This document shows positions 16,351-25,100 of a DNA stretch of 34,533 nucleotides, one piece after another. Origin of the DNA: Breoghania sp037026715. Its GTDB lineage: Bacteria > Pseudomonadota > Alphaproteobacteria > Rhizobiales > Stappiaceae. The stretch lies in assembly GCF_037026715.1 (NCBI RefSeq), contig NZ_JBANCG010000017.1:1-34533 (forward strand), read 5' to 3'. Positions within the stretch are counted from its first letter, which is position 1; each line of letters begins with the position of its first letter. The position numbers and the translations under genes were made by a program. The notes under the pieces were generated by a model. It was not told the origin of the DNA, searched no databases, and was given only the letters and a program-made list of their open reading frames with translations.

Positions 16351-17112
16351 ATGTTGAACCGGCGGCATTATCTGGCAGAGCTGGAACCCGCGGTGCGCGA
16401 GGCCTTGGTCCCGTCGCTGCTGGAAGGTCTGCCGCACACGATGCGCGACGGGGCGACCGAGAAGGCCGTGCTCAACGGTTTTCTGGAGGATCGCATTCCG
16501 GGCATCGTCTGCCGCCCGACACGGCCTTGCGGGGAAGGGCAGGGGCAACTGGGCTTTGCCTTCCCCGAGCGCATCGATCAGCAACGCGTTCGCTCGTCGT
16601 TGATCGTCGATGCGGATCAGGTCAGCGGCTTCCTTTCTCCTTACGAGGTGATGGATCGTGCGGTGAGACAGAGCCCGCCGACGCATCCTGGCCTCGTTTC
16701 GATTGCAGGTCTGGGCGAGCGCTTCGGCGTGCGCCTCGGCCTCCTTGGCTCCGCCGCGCTCGCGGCGGTGACCGGCCTCGCATATGTGCGACCGGACTCG
16801 GATCTCGACATTCTCGTCGATGCCGGGCACGGCGGCGATATCGAGGCCTTCTACCAGGCCGTGTCCTCCCTGAGCGGGGAACTCGGCTTGTCCGTCGACG
16901 CCGAGATGGAGATCAATAGCTGCCTCGGCGTAAAGCTCAAAGAGTATTTCTCTGAGGCAAGAGAGATACTCGTAAAGACTATCTATGATGTTTCTCTTGT
17001 GGACAGAGAAAAATTATGTGTTTCCTCCGGCGTGCCGATGTTCGAAAAGCATCGACTCGGCGGTGTGACTGGGGAATGTAAGAAGTCCCCGCAAAATCAA
17101 CCATCTAACTAA
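16351..17112 (+). CDS. madK: Phosphoribosyl-dephospho-CoA transferase, holo-ACP synthase (MdcG type)
   Basis: 253 residues. It attaches the 2'-(5''-phosphoribosyl)-3'-dephospho-CoA arm to the MadE serine, using the product of MadG. A nucleotidyltransferase core is visible: GSAALAAVTG at 133-142 followed by RPDSDLDILV, with metal-binding aspartates D151 and D153. The late segment REILVKTIYDV matches the family's conserved tail. The last 65 codons are markedly poorer in GC than the rest of the operon and contain a long inverted repeat (16942-16971). The stop lies right at the start region of madF. Start ATG is two bases after the madH stop. Confidence 0.88.
   Translation: MLNRRHYLAELEPAVREALVPSLLEGLPHTMRDGATEKAVLNGFLEDRIPGIVCRPTRPCGEGQGQLGFAFPERIDQQRVRSSLIVDADQVSGFLSPYEVMDRAVRQSPPTHPGLVSIAGLGERFGVRLGLLGSAALAAVTGLAYVRPDSDLDILVDAGHGGDIEAFYQAVSSLSGELGLSVDAEMEINSCLGVKLKEYFSEAREILVKTIYDVSLVDREKLCVSSGVPMFEKHRLGGVTGECKKSPQNQPSN
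16942..16971 (+). promoter_or_regulatory. Strong RNA hairpin inside the end of madK
   Basis: GAGTAT-T-TCTCT pairs with AGAGA-G-ATACTC around a six-base loop; the single mismatch becomes a U-G pair in RNA, giving a 12-pair stem. It lies in coding sequence about 140 bases before madK ends. It may set transcript processing or stability between the upstream enzymes and the highly needed biotin carrier. No U run follows. Confidence 0.45.
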
Positions 17113-17123
17113 TGGAGTGTATG

Positions 17124-17333
17124 ATGGACGTCAAAGTGAAGATGCCTTCGACGGTGGTCTCGATCGAGGTTGCTGTTGGCGACAAGGTCACCAAGGGTCA
17201 GAACCTCGCCGTCGTCGAGGCGATGAAGATGAAGAACAACACGCCTGCTCCGCAGGACGGCGAAGTGAAGTCCATCGCGGCTGCCGCGGGCGATCGCCTG
17301 AAGCCCGGCGCCGTTCTGATGACGATTGAGTGA
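17124..17333 (+). CDS. madF: Biotin carrier protein of malonate decarboxylase
   Basis: 69 residues, consisting only of a biotinyl domain. The biotin site EAMKM is at residues 32-36, with the target lysine K35. It carries CO2 as carboxybiotin from the MadC/MadD carboxyltransferase to the membrane pump MadB. Start chosen at 17124 because GGAG ends six bases before it; ATGs at 17112 and 17121 are too close to or within that site. The protein lacks the long proline/alanine-rich N-terminal linker found in many biotin carriers. Followed by a strong hairpin before madL. Confidence 0.93.
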   Translation: MDVKVKMPSTVVSIEVAVGDKVTKGQNLAVVEAMKMKNNTPAPQDGEVKSIAAAAGDRLKPGAVLMTIE

Positions 17334-17344
17334 TTAAGTGAATC

Positions 17345-17368
17345 CGGGGCGACGGTCTCGTCGCCCCG
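17345..17368 (+). terminator. Hairpin between madF and madL (attenuator or stabiliser)
   Basis: CGGGGCGAC pairs perfectly with GTCGCCCCG around the loop GGTCTC, 11 bases after the madF stop. There is no U run, so it more likely stabilises the madF end of the message or partly reduces read-through into the transporter genes than ends transcription completely. Confidence 0.5.
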
Positions 17369-17403
17369 ATACCCCGAACTCCTAGTCTCCTGGAGTAAGT
17401 GAT

Positions 17404-17832
17404 ATGGTGATTTATGGACTAGCCCTGATGGGCGGTTGCATGATCGTAGGTACCGGCCTCGGCTACCTCATCGGTCATCTGGTCGGAATCGATGCCAACG
17501 TCGGCGGCGTCGGTATCGCGATGCTGCTGCTCGTCATCATCGCCCGGCACCTGATGGACCGCGACCAGCTCTCCAAGCTGGCTCAGAGCGGTATCCAGTT
17601 CTGGAGCGCAATGTACATTCCGATCGTGGTGGCCATGTGCGCCCGTCAGAACGTCGTTGCCGCCTACAATGCTGGCGCACTTGCCTTCATTGCAGGTCTC
17701 GGTGCCGTTTTCGCAGGCTTCCTGCTGATCCGTCCGATCTCGGCTCTCGGCGAGAAGAGTGACCCGCTTCCCCCGCTGGGTGAAGAAGAAGCCGCTCTTG
17801 CCGCGGCCCCTGCCTCGAAGGGAGGTAAGTGA
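17404..17832 (+). CDS. madL: Malonate transporter small subunit MadL
   Basis: 142 residues with about four hydrophobic helices (YGLALMGGCMIVGTGLGYLIG, VGIAMLLLVIIA, MYIPIVVAMCA, ALAFIAGLGAVFAGFLLI) and a polar, acidic-then-alanine-rich tail. With MadM it forms the sodium-dependent malonate importer known from Malonomonas and, as MdcL/MdcM, from biotin-independent clusters. Start ATG at 17404 follows a GGAG site. The next gene starts three bases after its stop, so translation is probably coupled. Confidence 0.9.
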   Translation: MVIYGLALMGGCMIVGTGLGYLIGHLVGIDANVGGVGIAMLLLVIIARHLMDRDQLSKLAQSGIQFWSAMYIPIVVAMCARQNVVAAYNAGALAFIAGLGAVFAGFLLIRPISALGEKSDPLPPLGEEEAALAAAPASKGGK

Positions 17833-17834
17833 TC

Positions 17835-18593
17835 ATGGACATTCTGGTTCACGCAGTTACCAAGTACCCCTTGGTCACAGCTTTCGTGGTCGTTGGCGTC
17901 TTCATGTACGTCGCATCGATCGTGGCGAAGCTCTTCAACGGCCGCGTTCACTCTTCGGCGATCGCGATCGTGTTCGGCCTTATCCTGGCGTTCATCGGTG
18001 GCAAGTACACCGGCGGCAAGCACGGCATTGCCGATGTCTCGCTCTTCTCGGGCATCGGCCTGATGGGCGGCAGCGTCTTCCGTGACTTCGCGATCGTCGC
18101 GACCGCCTTTGGTGTGAAGCTGGAAGAGCTGAAGAAGGCTGGCATCCCGGGCGTCGTCGCCCTGTGCGTCTCGATGATCCTCTCGGTGGTCATCGGTGCG
18201 GCCACGGCCTATGCCTTCGGCTACACCAGCCCCGTCGACATGGCGACCATTGGCGGTGGCGCTGCCACCTTCATCGTCGGCCCCGTCACCGGCACCGCGC
18301 TTGGTGCTTCGTCTGACGTCATCGCGCTTTCGGTTGCGGCCGGCGTGGTGAAGTCGATTTCCGTGATGATCCTGACGCCGTTCCTGGCGAAGATCGCTGG
18401 CCTCGACAACCCGGCTTCCGCCGCGGTCTACGGCGGGCTGATGGGCACCACAAGTGGCACGGCCGCCGGACTCGGCGCTACCGATCCGCGACTGGTCCCT
18501 TATGGTGCCCTGACAGCGACCTTCTACACCGGCTTCGGCTGCCTGGTCGTCCCGTCGATCGGTTACATGGCGCTCGTTGCTCTGTTTGGATAA
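17835..18593 (+). CDS. madM: Malonate transporter large subunit MadM
   Basis: 252 residues from the ATG at 17835, which has GGAGG nine bases upstream; an in-frame GTG at 17829 is too close to that site. It is a polytopic membrane protein with many glycine-rich helices (FSGIGLMGGSVFRDFAIVATAFG, IGGGAATFIVGPVTGTALGASSDVIALSVAAG, VYGGLMGTTSGTAAGLGATDPRLVPYGALTATFYTG). It pairs with MadL for malonate:sodium symport, so the sodium exported by MadB could drive uptake. Last gene of the mad series; no madN homologue follows, and the biotin transporter begins 213 bases later. Confidence 0.92.
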   Translation: MDILVHAVTKYPLVTAFVVVGVFMYVASIVAKLFNGRVHSSAIAIVFGLILAFIGGKYTGGKHGIADVSLFSGIGLMGGSVFRDFAIVATAFGVKLEELKKAGIPGVVALCVSMILSVVIGAATAYAFGYTSPVDMATIGGGAATFIVGPVTGTALGASSDVIALSVAAGVVKSISVMILTPFLAKIAGLDNPASAAVYGGLMGTTSGTAAGLGATDPRLVPYGALTATFYTGFGCLVVPSIGYMALVALFG

Positions 18594-18745
18594 TCCTTTG
18601 GCGAGGGCCAATCAGAGAACGGACCTTGGAACCACTATAAGTTTGAGGCGCACGAGCTAGCGTTTCAAGAGATGGTGTTAAAAAAGAGGCAAGTTCTACC
18701 CCAGCGGGGTGACAGCAACTCATAATTGCAAGGACTTGTCTTGCA

Positions 18746-18783
18746 GTCGCCGGTCGGTTCTCCCGAGAGAAGTGGCCGGCGAC
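18746..18783 (+). promoter_or_regulatory. Long GC-rich hairpin ahead of bioM
   Basis: GTCGCCGGTC pairs with GGCCGGCGAC (one G-U), and inside it TTCTC pairs with GAGAA around CCGA. The hairpin ends 23 bases before the bioM start and lacks a U run. It could be a weak mad-operon terminator, a stability element or a translation regulator of the biotin transporter. I did not find a BioR-type TTATMKATAA box nearby. Confidence 0.5.
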
Positions 18784-18806
18784 TTCAAATCCTCTGAGGT
18801 CGAATA

Positions 18807-19487
18807 ATGACGACGATAGAAGTCCGGGATGTCCATCAGCGATTTGACGATTTCGAAGCGCTGAAGGGAATTGATCTCACTCTACGTGAGAAACGGATCG
18901 GAATCGTCGGCTCGAACGGTTCGGGAAAGAGCACGTTCGCCCGGCTGCTGAATGGACTTGTCCTCCCCACGCGCGGACAGGTTCTCGTCGACGGGGCGGA
19001 TACCGCCAAGAACGGCAAGGCCGTTCGCCGCAAGGTCGGTTTCGTTTTCCAGAACCCGGACAATCAGATCGTATTTCCCATCGTTGAAGAGGACGTGGCC
19101 TTCGGGCTGAAGGGATTGAAGCTGCCGAAGGCGCAACGCGCGGCGCTCGTGGAAGAGGTGCTGGACCGCTATGGTCTCGGACGCTTCCGCTCTCATCCCT
19201 CGCACACACTCTCCGGTGGACAGAAACAGCTCCTGGCGCTCGCCGGCGTACTGGTGACCCGGCCGGATTGCGTAGTCTTCGACGAGCCGACCACGCTTCT
19301 TGATCTGCGCAATGCGCGCATGGTCGCCAGGGTCATCGCCGAGCTTGAGCAGACGGTGATCATCGTGACGCACGACCTGAAACTTCTGGAGAATTTCGAT
19401 CGAGTGATCGTGTTCGACCAGGGCAGGGTGATTGCCGATGACACGCCCGGCCCCGCGCTGGCGCACTATGTGGAGCGCATGTCATGA
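18807..19487 (+). CDS. bioM: Biotin ECF transporter ATPase BioM
   Basis: 226 residues, an ABC ATPase of the energy-coupling factor (CbiO-like) class. Walker A GSNGSGKST at 35-43, Q-loop FQNPDNQIVF at 81-90 (a form typical of ECF ATPases), signature LSGGQ at 135-139, Walker B CVVFDEPT at 155-162, and the switch histidine in VIIVTHDLK. It powers biotin uptake with BioN and BioY. The gene begins 213 bases after madM on the same strand, and its stop overlaps the bioN start (ATGA). Read together with birA and madF it fits a biotin supply line for the decarboxylase. Confidence 0.93.
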   Translation: MTTIEVRDVHQRFDDFEALKGIDLTLREKRIGIVGSNGSGKSTFARLLNGLVLPTRGQVLVDGADTAKNGKAVRRKVGFVFQNPDNQIVFPIVEEDVAFGLKGLKLPKAQRAALVEEVLDRYGLGRFRSHPSHTLSGGQKQLLALAGVLVTRPDCVVFDEPTTLLDLRNARMVARVIAELEQTVIIVTHDLKLLENFDRVIVFDQGRVIADDTPGPALAHYVERMS

Positions 19488-20197
19488 GCGGGGAATACCA
19501 GCGCACAAGCGTCATTCACCGGCTTGATGCCGGCTTCAAGCTTCTTGTTTTGGCGATCGCCGGCACCGGGCTGATGGCGGTCAACGACTGGCGTGTTCTT
19601 GCCTTCGCGCTGATCTGCGCGCTTGGGCTGTATCGGCTTGGCGGGTTCACGATGCGGCGCGCCTATGAGCAGGTGCGGCCCATGCGCTGGATCCTGGTTC
19701 TGTTGTTCGTCGTGCAGGGCGCATGGCAGTCCTGGGACCTCGCCGCCGTCGTCGTGCTGCGGATCTCCGCGCTGGTGCTTTTGGCGATGCTCGTCACGCT
19801 GACCACGAGGTCCGACGCGCTGATCGCGGCGATCGAGAAGATGCTTCAGCCCTTCCGTCGTTTCGGGGTCAATCCCGCGAAGGTCGGTCTGGCCTTTTCG
19901 CTGGCACTGCGTTTCATCCCCGTCATCGGGGCTCAGGCCCAGGAAATCCGCGATGCCCAGCGTGCGCGCGGACTGGAGGCCAATCCCATCGCGGTTGCGC
20001 TGCCGCTTGTTTTGCGCACATTGCGCATGGCCGGCGATGTCGCGGATGCGATCGAGGCGCGCTCGCCCTATGACGACGACGACGAATTGCCGCCGCGCTT
20101 TGCCGAAAAGGCGGCCTCAACTCCGGCGAGGACATCATGCACGCAAACCGAACGTCAACTCGAGACATCGTCTATATCGCGCTCTTTGCCGCTTTGA
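19484..20197 (+). CDS. bioN: Biotin ECF transporter transmembrane protein BioN
   Basis: 237 residues, EcfT family. The core has four or five helices followed by the coupling region with AQRARGLEANP, the ARG motif that contacts the ATPase, and a second EAR motif in AIEARSPY. The last 40 or so residues (after DDDDELPPRF) are low in family character. They overlap the start of bioY by 61 bases, so the conserved protein effectively ends near residue 200, the usual family length. Its ATG overlaps the bioM stop. Confidence 0.9.
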   Translation: MSGEYQRTSVIHRLDAGFKLLVLAIAGTGLMAVNDWRVLAFALICALGLYRLGGFTMRRAYEQVRPMRWILVLLFVVQGAWQSWDLAAVVVLRISALVLLAMLVTLTTRSDALIAAIEKMLQPFRRFGVNPAKVGLAFSLALRFIPVIGAQAQEIRDAQRARGLEANPIAVALPLVLRTLRMAGDVADAIEARSPYDDDDELPPRFAEKAASTPARTSCTQTERQLETSSISRSLPL

Positions 20198-20706
20198 CGG
20201 CAGCGCTCTCGCTCTTTCCGCCGATCACGATTCCCGCCATCGGTGTTCCGGTGACGGCGCAATCGCTGGGGCCGATGCTGGCCGGCGCCATTCTGGGCGC
20301 GCGACGTGGGGCGCTGGCGCTGCTGTTGTTCGTGGCGCTTGTCGCCGTCGGTCTGCCGCTTCTGTCGGGCGGTCGGGGCGGGCTCGGCGTGTTCTTCGGT
20401 CCTTCGGGCGGCTACATCGTCGGTTGGGTGGCTGCGGCCTTCGTGATCGGTCTGCTGCACGAGTGGGGCTGGCGCTCGCTGAATGTCGTGGGTTCGTTCA
20501 TCTACTGCGCCATCGGCGGCATCATCGTGCTCTACGCGATGGGAATTTCCTGGACAGCCTACTACGTGAACATGCCGATCATGGAAACGGCGATAGCATC
20601 GTCGGTTTTCGTCATCGGTGACGTGATCAAGGCGGGCCTTGCCGCCGTGGTGGCGGTTGCGGTCAAGCGCGCCTATCCGATCATCCAGAAGCCCTCGATC
20701 GCCTGA
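20137..20706 (+). CDS. bioY: Biotin-binding substrate component BioY
   Basis: 189 residues with six predicted helices. The conserved N-terminal block is DIVYIALFAALTAALSLFPPITIPAIGVPVTAQSLGPMLAGAILGARRGALALLLFVALVAVGLPLLSGGRGGLGVFFGPSGGYIVGW, containing the family phrase VPVTAQSLG and the GPSGGYI-GW stretch. BioY binds biotin at the outer face and, with BioMN, imports it at high affinity. Start at 20137 overlaps the bioN end. The gene ends 49 bases before the convergent AzlD-like gene. Confidence 0.93.
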   Translation: MHANRTSTRDIVYIALFAALTAALSLFPPITIPAIGVPVTAQSLGPMLAGAILGARRGALALLLFVALVAVGLPLLSGGRGGLGVFFGPSGGYIVGWVAAAFVIGLLHEWGWRSLNVVGSFIYCAIGGIIVLYAMGISWTAYYVNMPIMETAIASSVFVIGDVIKAGLAAVVAVAVKRAYPIIQKPSIA

Positions 20707-20755
20707 TCTCGGCGGTCATCAGGGCTCTGTTTCGACAATCGGCGGCCGGCCAGTC

Positions 20756-21106
20756 TCACTGATAGAGAAGGCCGGCTGCGACGAAGCCCGCCAGTCCGAT
20801 GATGGTCGGCAGGATCGTGCCGCCTTTCCATACCGATAGGACAAAGGCGACGATCACGCAGACGATCGCGACAACGGCTCCGGTGGCGGGTTCGGATTTC
20901 AGCAGGTTGTGTCCGGCGCGCAGCGCCGAGGTGGCGACGATGCCACCGAGAATGCCGTAACCGGCCCGGTCGAAGAATTCCCGGATCTGCTCTCCGCCAA
21001 TCTTCTCTCGCGCAACCAGGGGAATGATCCGGAGCAGCAGCGTGCCGAAGCCGGCGCCGGCGGCGACCGCCCACAGCTGCCATTGGGCGAAGGCAACCTC
21101 ATGCAT
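20756..21106 (-). CDS. AzlD-like branched-chain amino acid transport subunit
   Basis: 116 residues with four hydrophobic helices (LWAVAAGAGFGTLLLRIIPLVA at the N-terminus carries the family-like TLLLRIIP block; the last helix is TIIGLAGFVAAGLLY). It overlaps the end of the AzlC-like gene by eight bases, the usual arrangement of the AzlCD (LIV-E) exporter, in which AzlD is the small partner. Substrates in characterised members are branched-chain amino acids or their analogues; here that is only family knowledge. It converges with bioY. Confidence 0.8.
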   Translation of the reverse strand: MHEVAFAQWQLWAVAAGAGFGTLLLRIIPLVAREKIGGEQIREFFDRAGYGILGGIVATSALRAGHNLLKSEPATGAVVAIVCVIVAFVLSVWKGGTILPTIIGLAGFVAAGLLYQ

Positions 21107-21848
21107 CGGATTTCTTCCTCTGATCGATCAGCATGCTGATCGCGGCGACGATCAGCGGCAGCACGAGAAGGGCGAACGACCCCATCGTGGGGACGGCAAG
21201 CGGAACGAGAACGGCGCCGAAAAGTGCGTTCACCATCAGCGCGCGCATCTTCTTCTGACGGGCGATGAGCGTGGCAAAATAGATGGGAATCATTGCGCCG
21301 AGCGTTGCGCCGACAATGACGGGGACGGAGGCGGCCAGCTGGTGTCCTGCGACGGCACCGATGATGGCCGAGCTGGAGCACAGCAATCCGACAATGCCGC
21401 AATAAAGGACAGGGCGGGGTGGGCGCTTGTCCATCAGGCGCGGCAGAATCACGGCGAAGGAACTGGCGGAGATCAGGCCCACGCCGCCAAGGCCTCGCAG
21501 AAAGTTCGTTTCCGGCAGGCGGCCGAGGACGGAAGCGACCATGACGATAAAGCGCAGATTGATGATGACGACGGCGACGACGGCGGCGACCCAGGCGCCG
21601 GCGACGGCACCGTCGCTGGTCAGGATCTGCATGGCTGCGGCCTGAGCGGGGGCTGCGACGGTAAGGCTCGTCATCACGGCGGTCTGCAACGCAGACAGGC
21701 CGGCCTCTGCGCTGATCTGGCCGACGCCCATGAACATCACCAGAAAGGTGAGGACGACGACCAGCGCATCGCCGAAGGCGATACGGAACACGGTTGCCAG
21801 GGAGGCTTGCGTGTCCTCGGGGGGAGAAGGATTTGTGGGTGTGATCAT
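21099..21848 (-). CDS. AzlC-like branched-chain amino acid exporter subunit
   Basis: 249 residues, multiple helices. The region GLSALQTAVMTSLTVAAPAQAAAMQILTSDGA and the following VIINLRFIVMVASVLGRLP are the family's conserved blocks (AzlC: G-S, A-Q, N-R--L-). It forms the large subunit of an AzlCD-type exporter with the downstream small gene. A proline-rich hydrophilic N-terminus of about 15 residues precedes the first helix. Start is the ATG at 21848 without a strong ribosome site. Confidence 0.82.
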   Translation of the reverse strand: MITPTNPSPPEDTQASLATVFRIAFGDALVVVLTFLVMFMGVGQISAEAGLSALQTAVMTSLTVAAPAQAAAMQILTSDGAVAGAWVAAVVAVVIINLRFIVMVASVLGRLPETNFLRGLGGVGLISASSFAVILPRLMDKRPPRPVLYCGIVGLLCSSSAIIGAVAGHQLAASVPVIVGATLGAMIPIYFATLIARQKKMRALMVNALFGAVLVPLAVPTMGSFALLVLPLIVAAISMLIDQRKKSDA

Positions 21849-22146
21849 GCCGATGGGGAGGATTTGAGTTCAGTCTCGAATTTCAGAATTAATCTCTATT
21901 TTGAGTTTAATCAAGTGTCAATCCATATTGGTTCGGTGCATTATAAGTATTGGTTCGATGGTTATTCATATTTACTATTTGTCTGGATGGGTGGTTTTCG
22001 AAAATTTGAGACGCGTTTCGCTTAAACTTGCGATGAGGGTGCCGTACGGGGGAGCAAGTTTTCTCCACGCGGGGGAGGAAAATGTCCAGAATGGACGTTG
22101 AACCAAGTCTTGTCGTCATTGGAGAGGCGTGCCGAGATACATGGCG
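21849..22146. promoter_or_regulatory. AT-rich intergenic region with a helical-phase direct repeat
   Basis: No gene. Contains TATTGGTTCGGTG (21926-21938) and TATTGGTTCGATG (21948-21960), a direct repeat with a 22-base period. On the minus strand a TTGACA (21921-21916) lies 17 bases from a weak -10, and TATAAT occurs between the two repeat copies. Together this looks like the promoter-operator of the AzlC/AzlD genes. The stretch next to dnaE2 (22020-22146) shows no strong terminator. Confidence 0.45.
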
Positions 22147-25100
22147 TCAGTGAAAATTCCTGCCCCCGGGCAAGGCTCGTCGTGCGGTCTCGGTAAATGT
22201 CACCCGCTCCAGATCCTGGCGGGTTTCCGGTGCGCTCCGGAGCAAACGGGCAAGGCGGGACGTGGCGCGAGGTTCCAGCTTCTTCTCCGTGACGGGTCTT
22301 CGGACCTCGTCGGCATTGGCCAAGGGCATGATGTCGTTTGCGTCGGTTGAAAGCGCGGCGAGCCAGGGGGTCAGATCCTCAAGATGGGCGGCCACCACAT
22401 GAATGACGCCCATTTCGTTCTGAAGCTTGCCACGCACCCCGATGCAACGGCTGCCGAGCACCACCGTTCGGTATTTCTCGAAAACCTTTGGCCAGACGAT
22501 GATGTTGGCGACGCCGCTTTCGTCCTCGATGGTGGAGAAGATCACCCCCTTCGCCGAGCCGGGTCTTTGACGCACCAGCACCAATCCGCCGACCTGTACG
22601 TTCCGCCCTGACCCCATTTGCTGCAGGTCGACGTTGCGCCGATAGCGGGCGGCGGCGAGACGGTTGCGGATGAACGAAACGGGGTGGGCCTTCAGGGACA
22701 GCGACATCGAGCGATAATCGATGATCACATGCTCACCTAGCGGCATCGGCGGCAGGTTCACGTCCGGTTCCTTGTGAAGCCCTGTCGCATCCGGGCTCGC
22801 AAAAAGCGGCAGTCGGTCAAGGCCGCTCATGGGATCGAGCGCCTTTGCGGCCCACAGTGCGGCACGCCGGTCCAGGCCGATAGAGCGGAAGCAATCCGCT
22901 TCCGCCAGCCGTTCCACCGTGCTTCTGGAAAGGTTCGCCCGCAGCCAGAGATCCCGCACGCTGTCGTATCCCTGCTTTCGATGTTGCAAGAGGGTCTCGG
23001 CATCTGCTTCGCGGATCCCTTTCACGCGGTTCAGGCCGAGGCGAACGGCATGGGTATTCTTCATGGTGCCAGTCATTCCACGATGCTGCGGTGCGATGTC
23101 TCCCGGTTGCGCATCCGGCTCCAGCGTCGTTTCCCAGCATGAATAATTGATGTCTACCGGCCGAACCTCGACCCCGTGTTCGCGGGCATCGCGCACGATC
23201 TGGGCCGGCGCATAGAAGCCCATCGGCTGGGAATTGAGCAGGGCGGCACAGAAGACATCCGGATAATGGCACTTCACCCAGCATGAGACGTAGACCAGCA
23301 GGGCGAAACTGGCCGCGTGGCTTTCGGGAAAGCCGTATTCGCCGAAGCCTTCGATCTGCTGGAAGCAATGTTCGGCGAATTCCCGCTCGTAGCCGTTGGC
23401 GACCATGCCTTCGACCATCTTGTCGCGGAACGTGCCGATGGTTCCGACCCGCCGGAAAGTTGCCATGGCGCGGCGCAGCCGGTCGGCCTCGCCCGGTTCG
23501 AAATGCGCCGCCACAATGGCAATGTTCATTGCCTGCTCCTGGAACAGCGGCACGCCCAATGTCTTGCCCAGCACCTGGCGCAGCTCCTCCTTGGGATAGG
23601 TGACCGGTTCCAGTCCCTGTCGGCGGCGCAGGTAGGGGTGGACCATGTTGCCCTGGATGGGGCCGGGCCGCACGATGGCGACCTCAATGACGAGATCATA
23701 ATAATTGCGCGGCCGCAGGCGTGGCAGCATGGTCATCTGCGCCCGGCTCTCGATCTGGAACACGCCGATCGTGTCCGCCCGGCAGATCATGTCGTAGGTG
23801 GGCTCGTCGCCTTCCGGCAGCGAGGCGAGTGTTTCGGCGCGCCCGTAATGGGTCTCCAGCAAACCAAGGGCCCGGCGCAGGCAGGTCAGCATGCCGAGAG
23901 CCAGCACGTCGATCTTCAGCATGTTGAGGGCGTTGAGATCGTCCTTGTCCCATTCCACGACGGTGCGATCCTCCATCGCCGCATTCTCGATGGGGATGAG
24001 CGAGGAGAGGCGGTCCCGGGTGATGAGAAATCCGCCCACGTGCTGCGAGAGATGGCGCGGGAAGCCGACGAGTTGATGCGCCAGATCAAGCATTTGTCGC
24101 AAGTATTTGTCTTTTGGGTTGAAGCCGGCGCGCTGGATGTCGGCAAGTCCGATTTCGCGCGAGGAACTGCCCCAGCGCGTGCCTGAGAGCGCGGTGATGG
24201 CGTCCTCCGAAAGACCGAATACCTTGCCGACATCGCGGATGGCGGAGCGGGCACGATAGGAGATGACGGTCGCCGCCAGTCCGGCGCGCTCGCGCCCGTA
24301 CTTGCTGTAAATGTACTGGATCACCTCCTCGCGCCGCTCATGCTCAAAATCGACATCGATATCGGGCGGCTCCTGGCGCTCTTCGGAGATGAAGCGCTCG
24401 AACAGCAGGTCGACCTTTTCCGGGTTCACCTCGGTGATGCCGAGGCAATAGCAAACGGCGGAGTTGGCGGCCGAACCGCGTCCCTGGCAGAGAATGCCTT
24501 TCGAGCGTGCAAAGCGGACAATGTCGTAGACGGTCAGGAAATAGGGGGCATAGGCGAGCCTGGCTATGAGCTTTGTCTCATGCTCAATGGCGGCCAGCAC
24601 CTTCTGCGGGGCACCTTCCGGGTAACGCTGTTCAAGACCTATGGCGACCAGTCGCTCCAGAGCTTCCTGGGAGGGCAGGGGCTTGCCGCCGAGTTCCTCG
24701 AAAACGGGGTCTTCGGGATATTGGTGACGCAGTTCATCGAGCGAGAAGCGGATGCGGCCGAAGAGTGATCCCGTTCGCAGGACCGCCTTTTCATATCCGG
24801 CAAACAGGCGGAACATTTCCGCCGGCGGGTGCAGGTGGCGTTCGGCGTTGGGCAGAAGCCGCCGGCCGATGTCAGTGAGCCTGGCGTGTTCGCGGATACA
24901 GGTCATGACATCCTGCAAGGGGCGCCTGTCCGGATGGTGGTAGAGTACGTCGCCAACGGCAACGAGCGGTATATCCGTCTCCTCAGAAATCTCTGAAATC
25001 CGGGCCATCCGGCGCCGGTCGCTTGAGCCGTGCTGACGCATCAGGGCAAGGTGCAGATGATCGGGAAAGGCGCCTCTCAACGTGATGAGGCAGTAAGTCA

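Noticed and set aside
21024..22025. 333-codon plus-strand frame opposite the AzlC/AzlD genes
   Set aside because: Extreme D/G/H-rich composition typical of a shadow of hydrophobic membrane protein genes.
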